Origin: Sediminibacterium sp. FEMGT703S
GTDB lineage: Bacteria; Bacteroidota; Bacteroidia; Chitinophagales; Chitinophagaceae
DNA: 64,000 bases
Reading direction: 5' to 3'
NCBI GenBank assembly: GCA_002786355.1
Contig: PGCO01000001.1
Span: forward strand, 310,001 to 374,000
Below the pieces are notes generated by a model that saw nothing but the letters and a program-made list of their open reading frames with translations, did no database searches and was not told the origin of the DNA. Both the position numbers and the translations under genes were made by a program. Shown here piece after piece: positions 8,806 through 17,221 of the stretch (positions are counted from its first letter, which is position 1; each line of letters begins with the position of its first letter).

Positions 8806-9756
8806 ATGAAAATTCTCTGTATCGGCGAAGCCTTGATTGATATGATATGTACCGATAAAGGCATGTCTTTATGGGAGGGTTCTAATTTCTTAAAAAAGAC
8901 AGGTGGTGCCCCTACAAATGTAGCAGCAGCCATTGCTGCTTTAGGCGGAGAGGTAGACTTAGCGGCTAAAGTGGGCAAAGATCCTTTTGGCAAACAACTC
9001 ATTCAAACCATGGAATCTTTTGGTGTAGGTACCCAAGCCATGTTAGAAGACCAACATCATTTTACCACATTTGCGTTTGTTTCTTTAATGCATGATGGCG
9101 AAAGAGATTTTGTATTTAATCGAGGCGCAGATGGCCAACTATCCATTGATGATGTAGACGCCATCAATTTAAATAATGTGGGGATTATTCATTTTGGATC
9201 AGCCACTGGTTTTTTACCAGGTCCTCTACAGGCGGCCTATTTACATCTCTTGCAAAAAGCGCTGCATCATAAAATTTATATCAGCTTTGATCCCAACTAT
9301 CGGCATTTATTATTCCCCAATAACACCGACGCTTTTGTTAATCAGAGCTGGCATTTCTTGCGCCATTGTAATTTTTTTAAAGTAAGTGACGAAGAAGCCA
9401 TGTTGCTCACCAATACTGCTTCACTGGAAGACGCTACCGCTGTTTTATTAAAAGAAACTACTGGAGTCTTTACTATCACATTAGGAAAAGATGGCACTTT
9501 ATTGGGATTAAATGGTCAACAATATATTATTGAATCAATACCAATTAAACCTGTAGACACTACGGGTGCGGGAGATGCTTTTGTTGGTGCAGTTTTGTAC
9601 CAATTAAGTCATTTAGAACAATCAGCTATTCAAACACTTTCATTAGATGATTGGAATAAAATAATTTTGAACGCAAATAAAGCGGGCGCCAGAACCTGTG
9701 AATATATGGGTGCAATGGAAGCTTTCAAATTTTTAAACAATCAAATTTTCAAGTAA
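8806..9756 (+). CDS. PfkB family carbohydrate kinase, probable fructokinase
   Basis: The 316-residue ribokinase-fold kinase starts ILCIGEALIDMI. It carries PfkB signature 1 (GGAPTNVAAAIAALGG) and signature 2 with the catalytic Asp in DTTGAGDAFVGA (about residues 250-259). Fructokinase is the best guess because amylosucrase, encoded 12 bp downstream, releases fructose from sucrose and the gene upstream encodes an SLC45-like sugar carrier. The alternative is another ketose or nucleoside kinase of the same family. The 51-bp gap after the transporter suggests one transcript. Confidence 0.85.
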   Translation: MKILCIGEALIDMICTDKGMSLWEGSNFLKKTGGAPTNVAAAIAALGGEVDLAAKVGKDPFGKQLIQTMESFGVGTQAMLEDQHHFTTFAFVSLMHDGERDFVFNRGADGQLSIDDVDAINLNNVGIIHFGSATGFLPGPLQAAYLHLLQKALHHKIYISFDPNYRHLLFPNNTDAFVNQSWHFLRHCNFFKVSDEEAMLLTNTASLEDATAVLLKETTGVFTITLGKDGTLLGLNGQQYIIESIPIKPVDTTGAGDAFVGAVLYQLSHLEQSAIQTLSLDDWNKIILNANKAGARTCEYMGAMEAFKFLNNQIFK

Positions 9757-9768
9757 ACCATTTTAAAC

Positions 9769-11715
9769 GTGTATCAGTATTTGCTTCATCAAAAAATCAA
9801 ACAAATTTGCAACAAACAGTTACTAGATATTGCTGGGGTAGACCATGCATTCTATATTCGACTAGTTGCCAATGCCAATACTTTACAAGATTTATATAAT
9901 GCTATTTACGGCAATCAAAAAAATGCAGTGCAAGATTTTGAAGCCCTTTTGGTTTTACTCATTGAATCATACAAAGTTCGCAAGCCCGCATTTAAAAAAA
10001 GAGACCAAATAAAAGAACAAGAAGTAGCTTGGTTTACTAGTAATCAAATTACTGGCATGAGTTTGTATGTAGATCGGTTTGCGGGCAGCTTAAAAAACAT
10101 GCCAAATCAATTACCTTATTTGAAAGAATTAGGTATCAATTTTTTACACTTAATGCCACTATTTCAAAGCCCTGAAGGAGAAAGTGATGGAGGCTATGCT
10201 GTTTCTGATTTTAGAAAAATTGATCCTCGTTTTGGCACACTCAACGAGTTTAAAATATTACAAGAAAAAATGCAGGCTGCCGGCATGTACCTGATGATTG
10301 ATATTGTGTTAAATCATACATCGCATCATCATGAATGGGCACTAAAAGCGAAAGCAGGTGAGAAAGAATTTCAAGACTATTATTATATGTATGATAGTAG
10401 AGAAATTCCCGATCAATTTGATGCTTCAATGCCAGAAATTTTTCCTGAATCTTCTCCGGGTAGTTTTTCTTATGTGCCTGAATGCAACAAATGGGCAATG
10501 ACGGTTTTTCATCATTATCAGTGGGATTTGAACTATACCAACCCTGCTGTTTTCAATGCCATGCTCTCCAATATTTTCTTCTACGCTAATTTGGGGGTTG
10601 ATATTTTACGCATTGATGCTCCAGCATTTATTTGGAAGCAATTGAGAACTACATGTCAAAATTTGCCAGAAGCACATACGTTGTTGCGTTTAATTAAACA
10701 GTGTGTGCATATTGCTACTCCAGGTATGGCTTTATTGGGTGAAGCCATTGTTGCACCTAAAGAAATCATGAAATATTTTGGCACCGATGCATTCACTGCT
10801 AAAGAATGTGATGTTGCCTACAATGCCACTCAAATGGCTTTGCAATGGGACGCTTTGGCTACTGGAGATACCCGTGTAATGCTAGCTGCGCAACACGAAC
10901 TTTTACAAAAACCATTTGGCACTACTTGGATAACTTACACGCGTTGTCATGATGATATTGGTTTAGGGTATGATGATAGCATGATTGCAGCAGCTGGATT
11001 TAATGCATACGAACACAGAAAATTTTTAAAAGAATATTATTCTGGTAGTTTTCATAACTCTCCTGCTACTGGGGCTTTATTTTCGGTAAACCCTAAAACA
11101 CAAGATGCACGCATCAGCGGCAGCTTGGCTTCCCTTTGTGGACTAGAAAAAGCGATTGAGCAAAATAATCCTATGGCCATTGATACTGCAATTGCAAAAA
11201 TTATTTTAATGCAAGCGCAATCAATGTTTTTAGGGGGGATCCCCATGTTATTTTATGGAGATGAAGTTGGCTATACAAATGATTACAGTTATTTAGGAGA
11301 TCCAGGTAAAAGTTACGATAACCGTTGGATGCATCGTCCTATCATTGATTGGGACAAGATCGCATTGGTAAATGAAGAGGGCACAATTGAAAACCGAATT
11401 TATAGTGCAACGAAACAATTGATTCAACTTAGAAAATCATTGGCTGTTTTTTCTGACAGCAAAAATCTAATATGGTTAAGTCCTCACAATATTCATGTAG
11501 CAGGTTTTATCAGAACCAATGAAAATAAGCAATTGTACTGCCTATTTAATTTTAATCATAAAGTTTCTTATATAACCTGGTATTTGTTTAAAGAACATGG
11601 ATTTAAACCAAGCTATTTAAAAGATCATTGGTCTGGTAAAAAACACAAAGTAGGGTCCGATCACGAATACCTCGTAATGGAACCCTACCAGTTTGCTGTA
11701 TTTGAAATAGTTTGA
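9769..11715 (+). CDS. Amylosucrase (GH13)
   Basis: Amylosucrase transfers glucose from sucrose to an alpha-1,4-glucan and releases fructose. The 648-residue protein resembles amylosucrases over its length, with a helical N-terminal domain and then the (beta/alpha)8 barrel. Catalytic residues are the nucleophile D283 in DILRIDAPAFIWKQL, the acid/base E325 in LLGEAIV, and H394-D395 in TRCHDDIG. The stretch FIWKQLRTTCQNLPEAHTLLR is close to the amylosucrase family. There is no signal peptide, so it acts in the cytoplasm. The start codon is GTG; the next methionine is beyond residue 100 and would delete the N-terminal domain. Sucrose hydrolase is the nearest alternative. Confidence 0.88.
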   Translation: MYQYLLHQKIKQICNKQLLDIAGVDHAFYIRLVANANTLQDLYNAIYGNQKNAVQDFEALLVLLIESYKVRKPAFKKRDQIKEQEVAWFTSNQITGMSLYVDRFAGSLKNMPNQLPYLKELGINFLHLMPLFQSPEGESDGGYAVSDFRKIDPRFGTLNEFKILQEKMQAAGMYLMIDIVLNHTSHHHEWALKAKAGEKEFQDYYYMYDSREIPDQFDASMPEIFPESSPGSFSYVPECNKWAMTVFHHYQWDLNYTNPAVFNAMLSNIFFYANLGVDILRIDAPAFIWKQLRTTCQNLPEAHTLLRLIKQCVHIATPGMALLGEAIVAPKEIMKYFGTDAFTAKECDVAYNATQMALQWDALATGDTRVMLAAQHELLQKPFGTTWITYTRCHDDIGLGYDDSMIAAAGFNAYEHRKFLKEYYSGSFHNSPATGALFSVNPKTQDARISGSLASLCGLEKAIEQNNPMAIDTAIAKIILMQAQSMFLGGIPMLFYGDEVGYTNDYSYLGDPGKSYDNRWMHRPIIDWDKIALVNEEGTIENRIYSATKQLIQLRKSLAVFSDSKNLIWLSPHNIHVAGFIRTNENKQLYCLFNFNHKVSYITWYLFKEHGFKPSYLKDHWSGKKHKVGSDHEYLVMEPYQFAVFEIV

Positions 11716-11720
11716 TTTAT

Positions 11721-13265
11721 TTAATTGGCTCCGTCGCTTTGAGCTCTGTTGATGGCAAAATTGCCGACTTTAACTCCTTGTGCCAAGCCAACTTCACAAT
11801 CGGATCTGTAATGAATGGCCCCATATATTCTAGACTCTGATGCTTCTTTAGCCATTCCATTATATGCAGCAGCTCTCGCTGGCACAATATGGCCAAGGAT
11901 GGTAGCAGCTGCGCCGCTAAATGTAGAATGTCCAGATGTATATGCTGGAAAATTAGGTAAACCAGTTTGTGTTTTAATGGATGGATCTACCTGTGTTGGT
12001 CTTGGATTAAAATAAAAAGTTTTTGTATCCCAGCATGTGATGGCTGCATCCATTCCCGCCATATTTAAAAGCGCTAAATTCCTTGCCCATCTCACTTCAC
12101 TAAAACGTAGTTTTACAAAATCATCAGCAGCAATAGCATTCCAATGACCTGGCGGGGTATAAGTGCCAACACCATCTGCCCAAAAATGAACAATCGCAAT
12201 TTGTTGTCTCGTTGCATTTTTAGCATAATATCTTACTTCTTCTAACTCCTCTTTAAACTTTTGTGATTTAACTGATGGTGGCGCAATAGGTCTTATTGCT
12301 ATGGTAGTTAATGAATCAAATAAGAATGGTTTCACTTTACCAAAAAATGGCAACATGGGAGGACGTTTTGGAAGCTCTTGACTGATCCATGGTATTTCTC
12401 CCGTTGCAGCAGTTTGTGTTTCTAATTCCGCCCATTGTGCAGGTGTGCCAATTGCTCTAGACATATTATCGGTTGCAGCTCTTGCTATGACTTTTGCAGC
12501 AACTTGTCTAGCTATTTGAACACCCGCTTCAATATCAGATCTGGTGTTCATGCCCGCCATAATTCTTGAAAGCATATGCTCATCTGCTTTTTGTTGTATA
12601 TAAGCAATATCTGCTGGGAATAATAGCTTGAGCATTTCTACACTTACTGCTGCAACTACAGCATCTTCACTAGGATAAGAAGGCAAATTAGTAGCAGGCA
12701 CTAATGGTTTTATATTGGTATCCACCGTATGAGGTGCCGCTCGATTATAGAGTCTTTTATAATAGAACGCTGCAACTAATGCATCATATTGAGCAACACT
12801 AACATAAGCATAAGCTCTTGCCGCATAAGGTGGATTGGCAAAAGGAAATTCTGGATAGCCAAACGGATTGGCTGCAGAAGGTACTGGATATGTACCATCA
12901 GGATTATTAACTGGAGGCAAATTTCTTTTTGCCACTAATTCACGTAAGATTTCGTTCCACCTTAACACAGCGCCTGCACTCCAATACTGAATACTGGCTC
13001 TTTGTTCGGCAGTAAGTGTTGCTTGAAATCCTTTTATTTCTGTAAGTTCTCTATTATAAACAGCTATACTAGTTGATGTTGGGGCAGCCAAAGGAAATTC
13101 GTTAGCAGCATTTAAAACCACTGGCTTCCAGTCGCCTGCATTGGCATCTATATTGGTTGGATTCAAGGGTTCATACATGGTATGCCTTTCTTCAATCGTT
13201 CGTTTGCATCCAACCACAACCGATGCAAAAAACAGGATAAACAAAAGGATATTATTATTTTTCAT
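11721..13265 (-). CDS. Vanadium-dependent haloperoxidase/PAP2-fold lipoprotein
   Basis: The 514-residue protein has a lipoprotein signal (FILFFASVVVGC) and a C-terminal PAP2/haloperoxidase fold. The vanadate/phosphate-binding motifs are intact: K415-x6-R422-P in KTFYFNPRPTQ, SGH with H446 in YTSGHSTFSG, and R479-x5-H485 in SRIYGAIHYRSD. The family includes halide-oxidising peroxidases and acid phosphatases, and the sequence alone does not separate them. It is the last gene of a four-gene operon, overlapping the upstream beta-barrel gene by 11 bp. It ends 5 bp from the convergent amylosucrase. Confidence 0.85.
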   Translation of the reverse strand: MKNNNILLFILFFASVVVGCKRTIEERHTMYEPLNPTNIDANAGDWKPVVLNAANEFPLAAPTSTSIAVYNRELTEIKGFQATLTAEQRASIQYWSAGAVLRWNEILRELVAKRNLPPVNNPDGTYPVPSAANPFGYPEFPFANPPYAARAYAYVSVAQYDALVAAFYYKRLYNRAAPHTVDTNIKPLVPATNLPSYPSEDAVVAAVSVEMLKLLFPADIAYIQQKADEHMLSRIMAGMNTRSDIEAGVQIARQVAAKVIARAATDNMSRAIGTPAQWAELETQTAATGEIPWISQELPKRPPMLPFFGKVKPFLFDSLTTIAIRPIAPPSVKSQKFKEELEEVRYYAKNATRQQIAIVHFWADGVGTYTPPGHWNAIAADDFVKLRFSEVRWARNLALLNMAGMDAAITCWDTKTFYFNPRPTQVDPSIKTQTGLPNFPAYTSGHSTFSGAAATILGHIVPARAAAYNGMAKEASESRIYGAIHYRSDCEVGLAQGVKVGNFAINRAQSDGAN

Positions 13266-14214
13266 CTGAATCAGTTTTGTTGTTAGAAGATCTGGTGAAG
13301 TCTAAAATATAAAAGACACCAGCGTTGATGGAAGTGGCTTGACCCATATTTCTTCCTGCTACTGTATACATAGCATTACCAACTGCCGACAAACCTTCTA
13401 CCTTTCCAAAATTGTACTTGAAACCCAACCCAATTCTAGTGGCATTCATTTGATTGCTTAAAAAGGGCATATTATTTCTAGAGATATCAAAACCGCCATT
13501 TGTCTGCATAATGTCTACAATGGCTTCGGCATAACCTTTTCCACTTCTGTATCCAGTACGAAAATTAAAATTGGCCATATTGGGCATTTCTACCTGATCG
13601 GTATAATGCATCCTTGTTGTGTAATAGGCAGTTCGATCTATAGTAACATTACTACGAGAAAAAAATGCTGCAGATGCTGTGGTGAAAAAATTACCCAATT
13701 GATAATCAGCCATCAATCTTGCCATTACATTTTTAGATCCCAGACCAATGGAAAGTGGCAAATAATCCTTCACATAATTGGTTAGTGGCATTGAATAAGA
13801 CCCTAATGCATACACAGCAAAATCTGCTTTTCCAATGGTTGTTTCAATGGGCATCCATTTTAAAGTAAGGGTTAAATCTTGTATTCCTTGACGATTTATT
13901 AGTGTACCTGCAGATGCAGAATTAGAGATATATGGCACAGAAAACAACAAATTCAAATTGTCTTTAATGCCATAGTTCCCCATAATACCAATCATTTGAG
14001 AACTTACTGTTCCTAAATTTTGATTGTCGCGTTTTAGCGTTCCTTCCCAATAATTTTTCCAAGAACTATTCCCATACATAAAACCTGTACAGAAATTATT
14101 CTTAGCCATCATCAACGCATCCATATCTGTTTGTGCGTGCAAATAAATAGTCATTACTACAAAAGCAGTAGACATGGCAATCCTCTTTAAGGCTTGCCCA
14201 AATATATTTTTCAT
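13255..14214 (-). CDS. Predicted outer membrane beta-barrel protein
   Basis: The 319-residue protein has a signal peptide (STAFVVMTIYLHAQ) followed by alternating amphipathic strands rich in aromatic and glycine residues. An aromatic-rich strand occurs near the C-terminus (AGVFYILDFTR). This is the look of a Bacteroidota outer membrane barrel of the meta-pathway phenol degradation/transporter type. I cannot name a substrate. It is sandwiched between two haloperoxidase-fold genes and overlaps the downstream one by 11 bp, so the three are probably co-translated and act together in the envelope. Confidence 0.65.
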   Translation of the reverse strand: MKNIFGQALKRIAMSTAFVVMTIYLHAQTDMDALMMAKNNFCTGFMYGNSSWKNYWEGTLKRDNQNLGTVSSQMIGIMGNYGIKDNLNLLFSVPYISNSASAGTLINRQGIQDLTLTLKWMPIETTIGKADFAVYALGSYSMPLTNYVKDYLPLSIGLGSKNVMARLMADYQLGNFFTTASAAFFSRSNVTIDRTAYYTTRMHYTDQVEMPNMANFNFRTGYRSGKGYAEAIVDIMQTNGGFDISRNNMPFLSNQMNATRIGLGFKYNFGKVEGLSAVGNAMYTVAGRNMGQATSINAGVFYILDFTRSSNNKTDSDEK

Positions 14215-14248
14215 GAATGATTTCTGTTAAGAAATAAATAAATGATAG

Positions 14249-15577
14249 TTACTTTTTCATCTTCAGTTTGGTCGCAATATGCTTACCAACTTTTTGTCCT
14301 ATATCAGTACTGATGATACAAGAATTGTGAAAATGTAATCCACCGTAAAATCTGGCCCAATTGTTTTCGTCAGCTGCGTGCCTGAAAGATTTGAAACTTC
14401 TATTGGCAATACCAAATTCTAATTCTGTTGAATCTGTATAAGCGAAATTGTCTCCATATACACTTGTCAATGCTTCTGCTGCTGCAGAAGAAATAGTTGA
14501 ATGTCCGCAAGTATATTCTGGAAATGCAGGTGTTTGCAAATAGGGTCTCCAGTTGATATCAATGTATTGATTAATCACTGTTTCCGGACGCACTGTATTG
14601 TATTTAAACTTAACATACCAGCATTGAATAAATGCATCAAATAAAGCAATTGCTGTTTTAGTGGTTGCGTAAATGGTTTCTGCGTAGTCACTATTAGCTT
14701 GCTTTGCTGCAATACCCACTACGCTCATCCAATGTCCTGGAGGAGAAAACTTTTTACTTCCAAACATTACATGCCCCGTAACATTCATCTTAAATGGATT
14801 ATCATCCCAAAATTCAGCTATATGTTTTTGTTCAGGGGTTAAACTATCAATTGCATTTTTGATGGCAATTACTTCTTGATAATATTTACTGTTCTTATCC
14901 TTTATATTAAATGCAGGTGGTGGCGCGGGTTCATATATACTAGCGCTATCAATTACCATAGTTCTTATTTCCATCCAATGTGGTTCTGCTGCAGAAGCGT
15001 ACATTGGTGGGGTGGGAACCCATCTTCCTGGCTCTTTAGTGACAGTGTATTTTTCGGCCCCTCTGGTTTCTAAATAATTGTCTTTTTTGCTCCACCTGAT
15101 GATGGCTGCACTTACACTATCCGCAAGCAATTTAGAAGCTTTTTCCACCTTTGACGGAAGACCTTGTTTTCTAGCCAACTCCATAATACTGTCTGTATAA
15201 ACTTGCATGCTTCCCTCTGGAAAGGTTACTGACTCTCCTACTTTAGCATAAGCCAATAATGCAGCTAATTTCCAATCGGTATCAGGTGAAGAAGCAGGTA
15301 GTTTTAGTTCGGGCAGCCCGTTCAATTGTCCGCCTAAAGAATGGTATTGGCTAGCATTACTTGCCGCCATTACTTCATAAGCTGCAATTGCCGCATACGC
15401 ATAATTTCGAGATGCTACCATGGGTGGAAAATTATTTCCCATAACCACTGTATTCAACTCATGAACGGTTTTGCTAAATAAGATTGGATTGTGCAAAAAG
15501 TTTTTATACTCAGTATTGTTATTGCATGAAATCAAGGCTATAATAAATAAGCCAAGCACCGCCAAGCGCTTTAACAT
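14249..15577 (-). CDS. Haloperoxidase/PAP2-fold lipoprotein with altered SGH motif
   Basis: The 442-residue protein has a lipoprotein signal (FIIALISCNNN) and the PAP2-haloperoxidase core. K-x6-RP is intact in KFKYNTVRPETV, and R-x5-H occurs as ARFYGGLHFHNS. The usual SGH is changed to C357-G-H359 in YTCGHSTISS. The residue before the second Arg is Ala instead of Ser, and the HxxxD acid is absent. It may still bind vanadate or phosphate, but the changed serine may alter activity. It resembles the 44.9 kb gene more than its operon neighbour, sharing the SPPGHWM/TPVGHWM and RPxTVI-type stretches. Confidence 0.8.
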   Translation of the reverse strand: MLKRLAVLGLFIIALISCNNNTEYKNFLHNPILFSKTVHELNTVVMGNNFPPMVASRNYAYAAIAAYEVMAASNASQYHSLGGQLNGLPELKLPASSPDTDWKLAALLAYAKVGESVTFPEGSMQVYTDSIMELARKQGLPSKVEKASKLLADSVSAAIIRWSKKDNYLETRGAEKYTVTKEPGRWVPTPPMYASAAEPHWMEIRTMVIDSASIYEPAPPPAFNIKDKNSKYYQEVIAIKNAIDSLTPEQKHIAEFWDDNPFKMNVTGHVMFGSKKFSPPGHWMSVVGIAAKQANSDYAETIYATTKTAIALFDAFIQCWYVKFKYNTVRPETVINQYIDINWRPYLQTPAFPEYTCGHSTISSAAAEALTSVYGDNFAYTDSTELEFGIANRSFKSFRHAADENNWARFYGGLHFHNSCIISTDIGQKVGKHIATKLKMKK

Positions 15578-15624
15578 AGAAAAATAATTAAAAGTAAATA
15601 AAAGGAATGCTTAATATGCCAGCA

Positions 15625-16179
15625 TTAGGCTTGTGGCGGACGCTCTAAAAATGATGTATAATCAGCTAAATCAAGCATTGGGCTACTCAATTGAAAGGCT
15701 TTAGGAATGTCTCCATCACGAAACTGCCAGGTAAAGCAATGGTCACCTGTAAAGTCGGACAATGAGAACTTAAGTTGTGTATGCTGATTGTTAGATTGTT
15801 CGTTATTCGTATTGTTGTTAAAATTAGCCGCTAAGCTTAAGAACTGATCTCTTGCATTACGAATGCTAATCTTGTCTATATTCGGTAAACAGTATAATTC
15901 TAATGAATCCTTAAAAAATCGACGCTTTACAAAATGATAAGTCACCCCATTAATGTCAATATCACCTGTTGTACTTTCAAATACTTCAGAGTTAGGGCCA
16001 TAAGGTGTACTAGCAGCAATTTTGATATGGATTAAGTTGGCTTCGTCGTACTGATCCTGAAAAAGACTGGTTTGGAAATCTTGATCTGATTGGATTTCTA
16101 AATAACTGAGCAACAGATTATATCCACCCCAGCTAAAGAGCAGCAAACACAAGGATAATATGGTAAATCCCTTCTTCAA
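15625..16179 (-). CDS. Hypothetical exported protein
   Basis: The 184-residue protein has an N-terminal hydrophobic segment (FTILSLCLLLFSWGGYNLLL). A mixed alpha/beta domain follows (DINGVTYHFVKRRFFKDSLELYCLPN), then an Asn/Gln-rich linker (NNNTNNEQSNNQ) and a short tail. This matches the general look of small secreted proteins often found beside envelope genes in Bacteroidota, but I do not recognise a named family. It heads the haloperoxidase operon on the minus strand and is divergent from the SRPBCC gene. Confidence 0.6.
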   Translation of the reverse strand: MKKGFTILSLCLLLFSWGGYNLLLSYLEIQSDQDFQTSLFQDQYDEANLIHIKIAASTPYGPNSEVFESTTGDIDINGVTYHFVKRRFFKDSLELYCLPNIDKISIRNARDQFLSLAANFNNNTNNEQSNNQHTQLKFSLSDFTGDHCFTWQFRDGDIPKAFQLSSPMLDLADYTSFLERPPQA

Positions 16180-16220
16180 CGCAATAAAAATAGTTTTAAT
16201 TTTTTACATTCAAAATATTT

Positions 16221-16228
16221 TATTTTTG
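16221..16228 (+). promoter_or_regulatory. Candidate -7 promoter box for the SRPBCC gene
   Basis: TATTTTTG on the plus strand matches TAnnTTTG and ends 32 bp before the ATG at 16261, inside the 81-bp divergent intergenic region. No clear -33 box is visible. Confidence 0.45.
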
Positions 16229-16260
16229 TTTCTAATCGTACCAAATTCAAAAAAAAGGTT

Positions 16261-17187
16261 ATGAAAAAAGTTTTATATATACTTGTTCCAATATTGTTTT
16301 TTGTAATCATCTCTTATTTACTCCCTACCCAAAAACCTACCACTGAAACAATATCGGTTTCAATGCCGGTAGATGCAATAACTCGGGTAGTGACTAGTCA
16401 GAAAGATTGGGCTAAATGGTTCCCAGGAACTAAAGTGAATGACAGTGTATATACCTATTACGAATCGCCTATCACTATTCATAAGGTTTTGATGAATGGC
16501 TTTAAAGGAACCATGATTAATAAGGGTGTTGAAGTAGACCTTGACTTTTCTTTTGTTGCCGATCATAACGCCAAAACCAGTTTTACTTTAAACACTGTAA
16601 TGAAGATTACTTACAATCCTTTGTTGCGTTTTAAACAGTTTCTTTCTTTAAATTCTGTTGAAAATGATTGCAAAAGATTATTATATCAAATGCAAGATTA
16701 TTTTTCGGATGTTGAAAAAGTGTACGGCTTCCCGATTGAAATGCAAAAAGTTCCCAACTCATCGTATGTTTCAGCCAAACAAACCTATGATCATGAACCA
16801 ACTACTGATGAAATTTATGCATTGATAGATGAAGCGAATGAATTTATTGATGGTGTAGAAGTGAAAATTGTAAACTACCCCATTTTAAATGTATTTAAAG
16901 AAGATTCTACTTCTTACACTGCTATGGTTGCCGTTGCTACAGAAAGAGATATTCCTTCGAGTGGAAAATTTATGCTCAAGAATATGATGCTGGGAAATAT
17001 TGTGGTTTGTGAAGTAACCGGTGATAAAAACGTTATTAAACAGTGTAATGAAGCAGTAAAAAATTATGTTCAAGACCATCGTAAAACCAGCCCTGCTATT
17101 TCTTTTGAAAGATTAATTACCAATAGAAGAACCGTTCAGGATAGTACTAAATGGAGAACTACCATTAATTACCCTGTATTTCAATAA
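16261..17187 (+). CDS. SRPBCC plus GyrI-like domain protein, membrane-anchored
   Basis: The 308-residue protein starts with one membrane segment (VLYILVPILFFVIISYLL). Residues about 35-150 look like a SRPBCC/polyketide-cyclase START-like ligand-binding domain (VSMPVDAITRVVTSQKDWAKWFPGT). Residues about 155-290 look like a GyrI-like effector-binding domain (GFPIEMQKVPNSSYVSAKQT, MVAVATERDIP). There is no DNA-binding domain, so it may bind a small hydrophobic ligand at the membrane. Domain calls rest on pattern recognition. It is divergent from the haloperoxidase operon and convergent with the FG-GAP gene. Confidence 0.7.
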   Translation: MKKVLYILVPILFFVIISYLLPTQKPTTETISVSMPVDAITRVVTSQKDWAKWFPGTKVNDSVYTYYESPITIHKVLMNGFKGTMINKGVEVDLDFSFVADHNAKTSFTLNTVMKITYNPLLRFKQFLSLNSVENDCKRLLYQMQDYFSDVEKVYGFPIEMQKVPNSSYVSAKQTYDHEPTTDEIYALIDEANEFIDGVEVKIVNYPILNVFKEDSTSYTAMVAVATERDIPSSGKFMLKNMMLGNIVVCEVTGDKNVIKQCNEAVKNYVQDHRKTSPAISFERLITNRRTVQDSTKWRTTINYPVFQ

Positions 17188-17221
17188 TTGAATACAATTC
17201 ATTTTAGAAGACTAATTAGTT

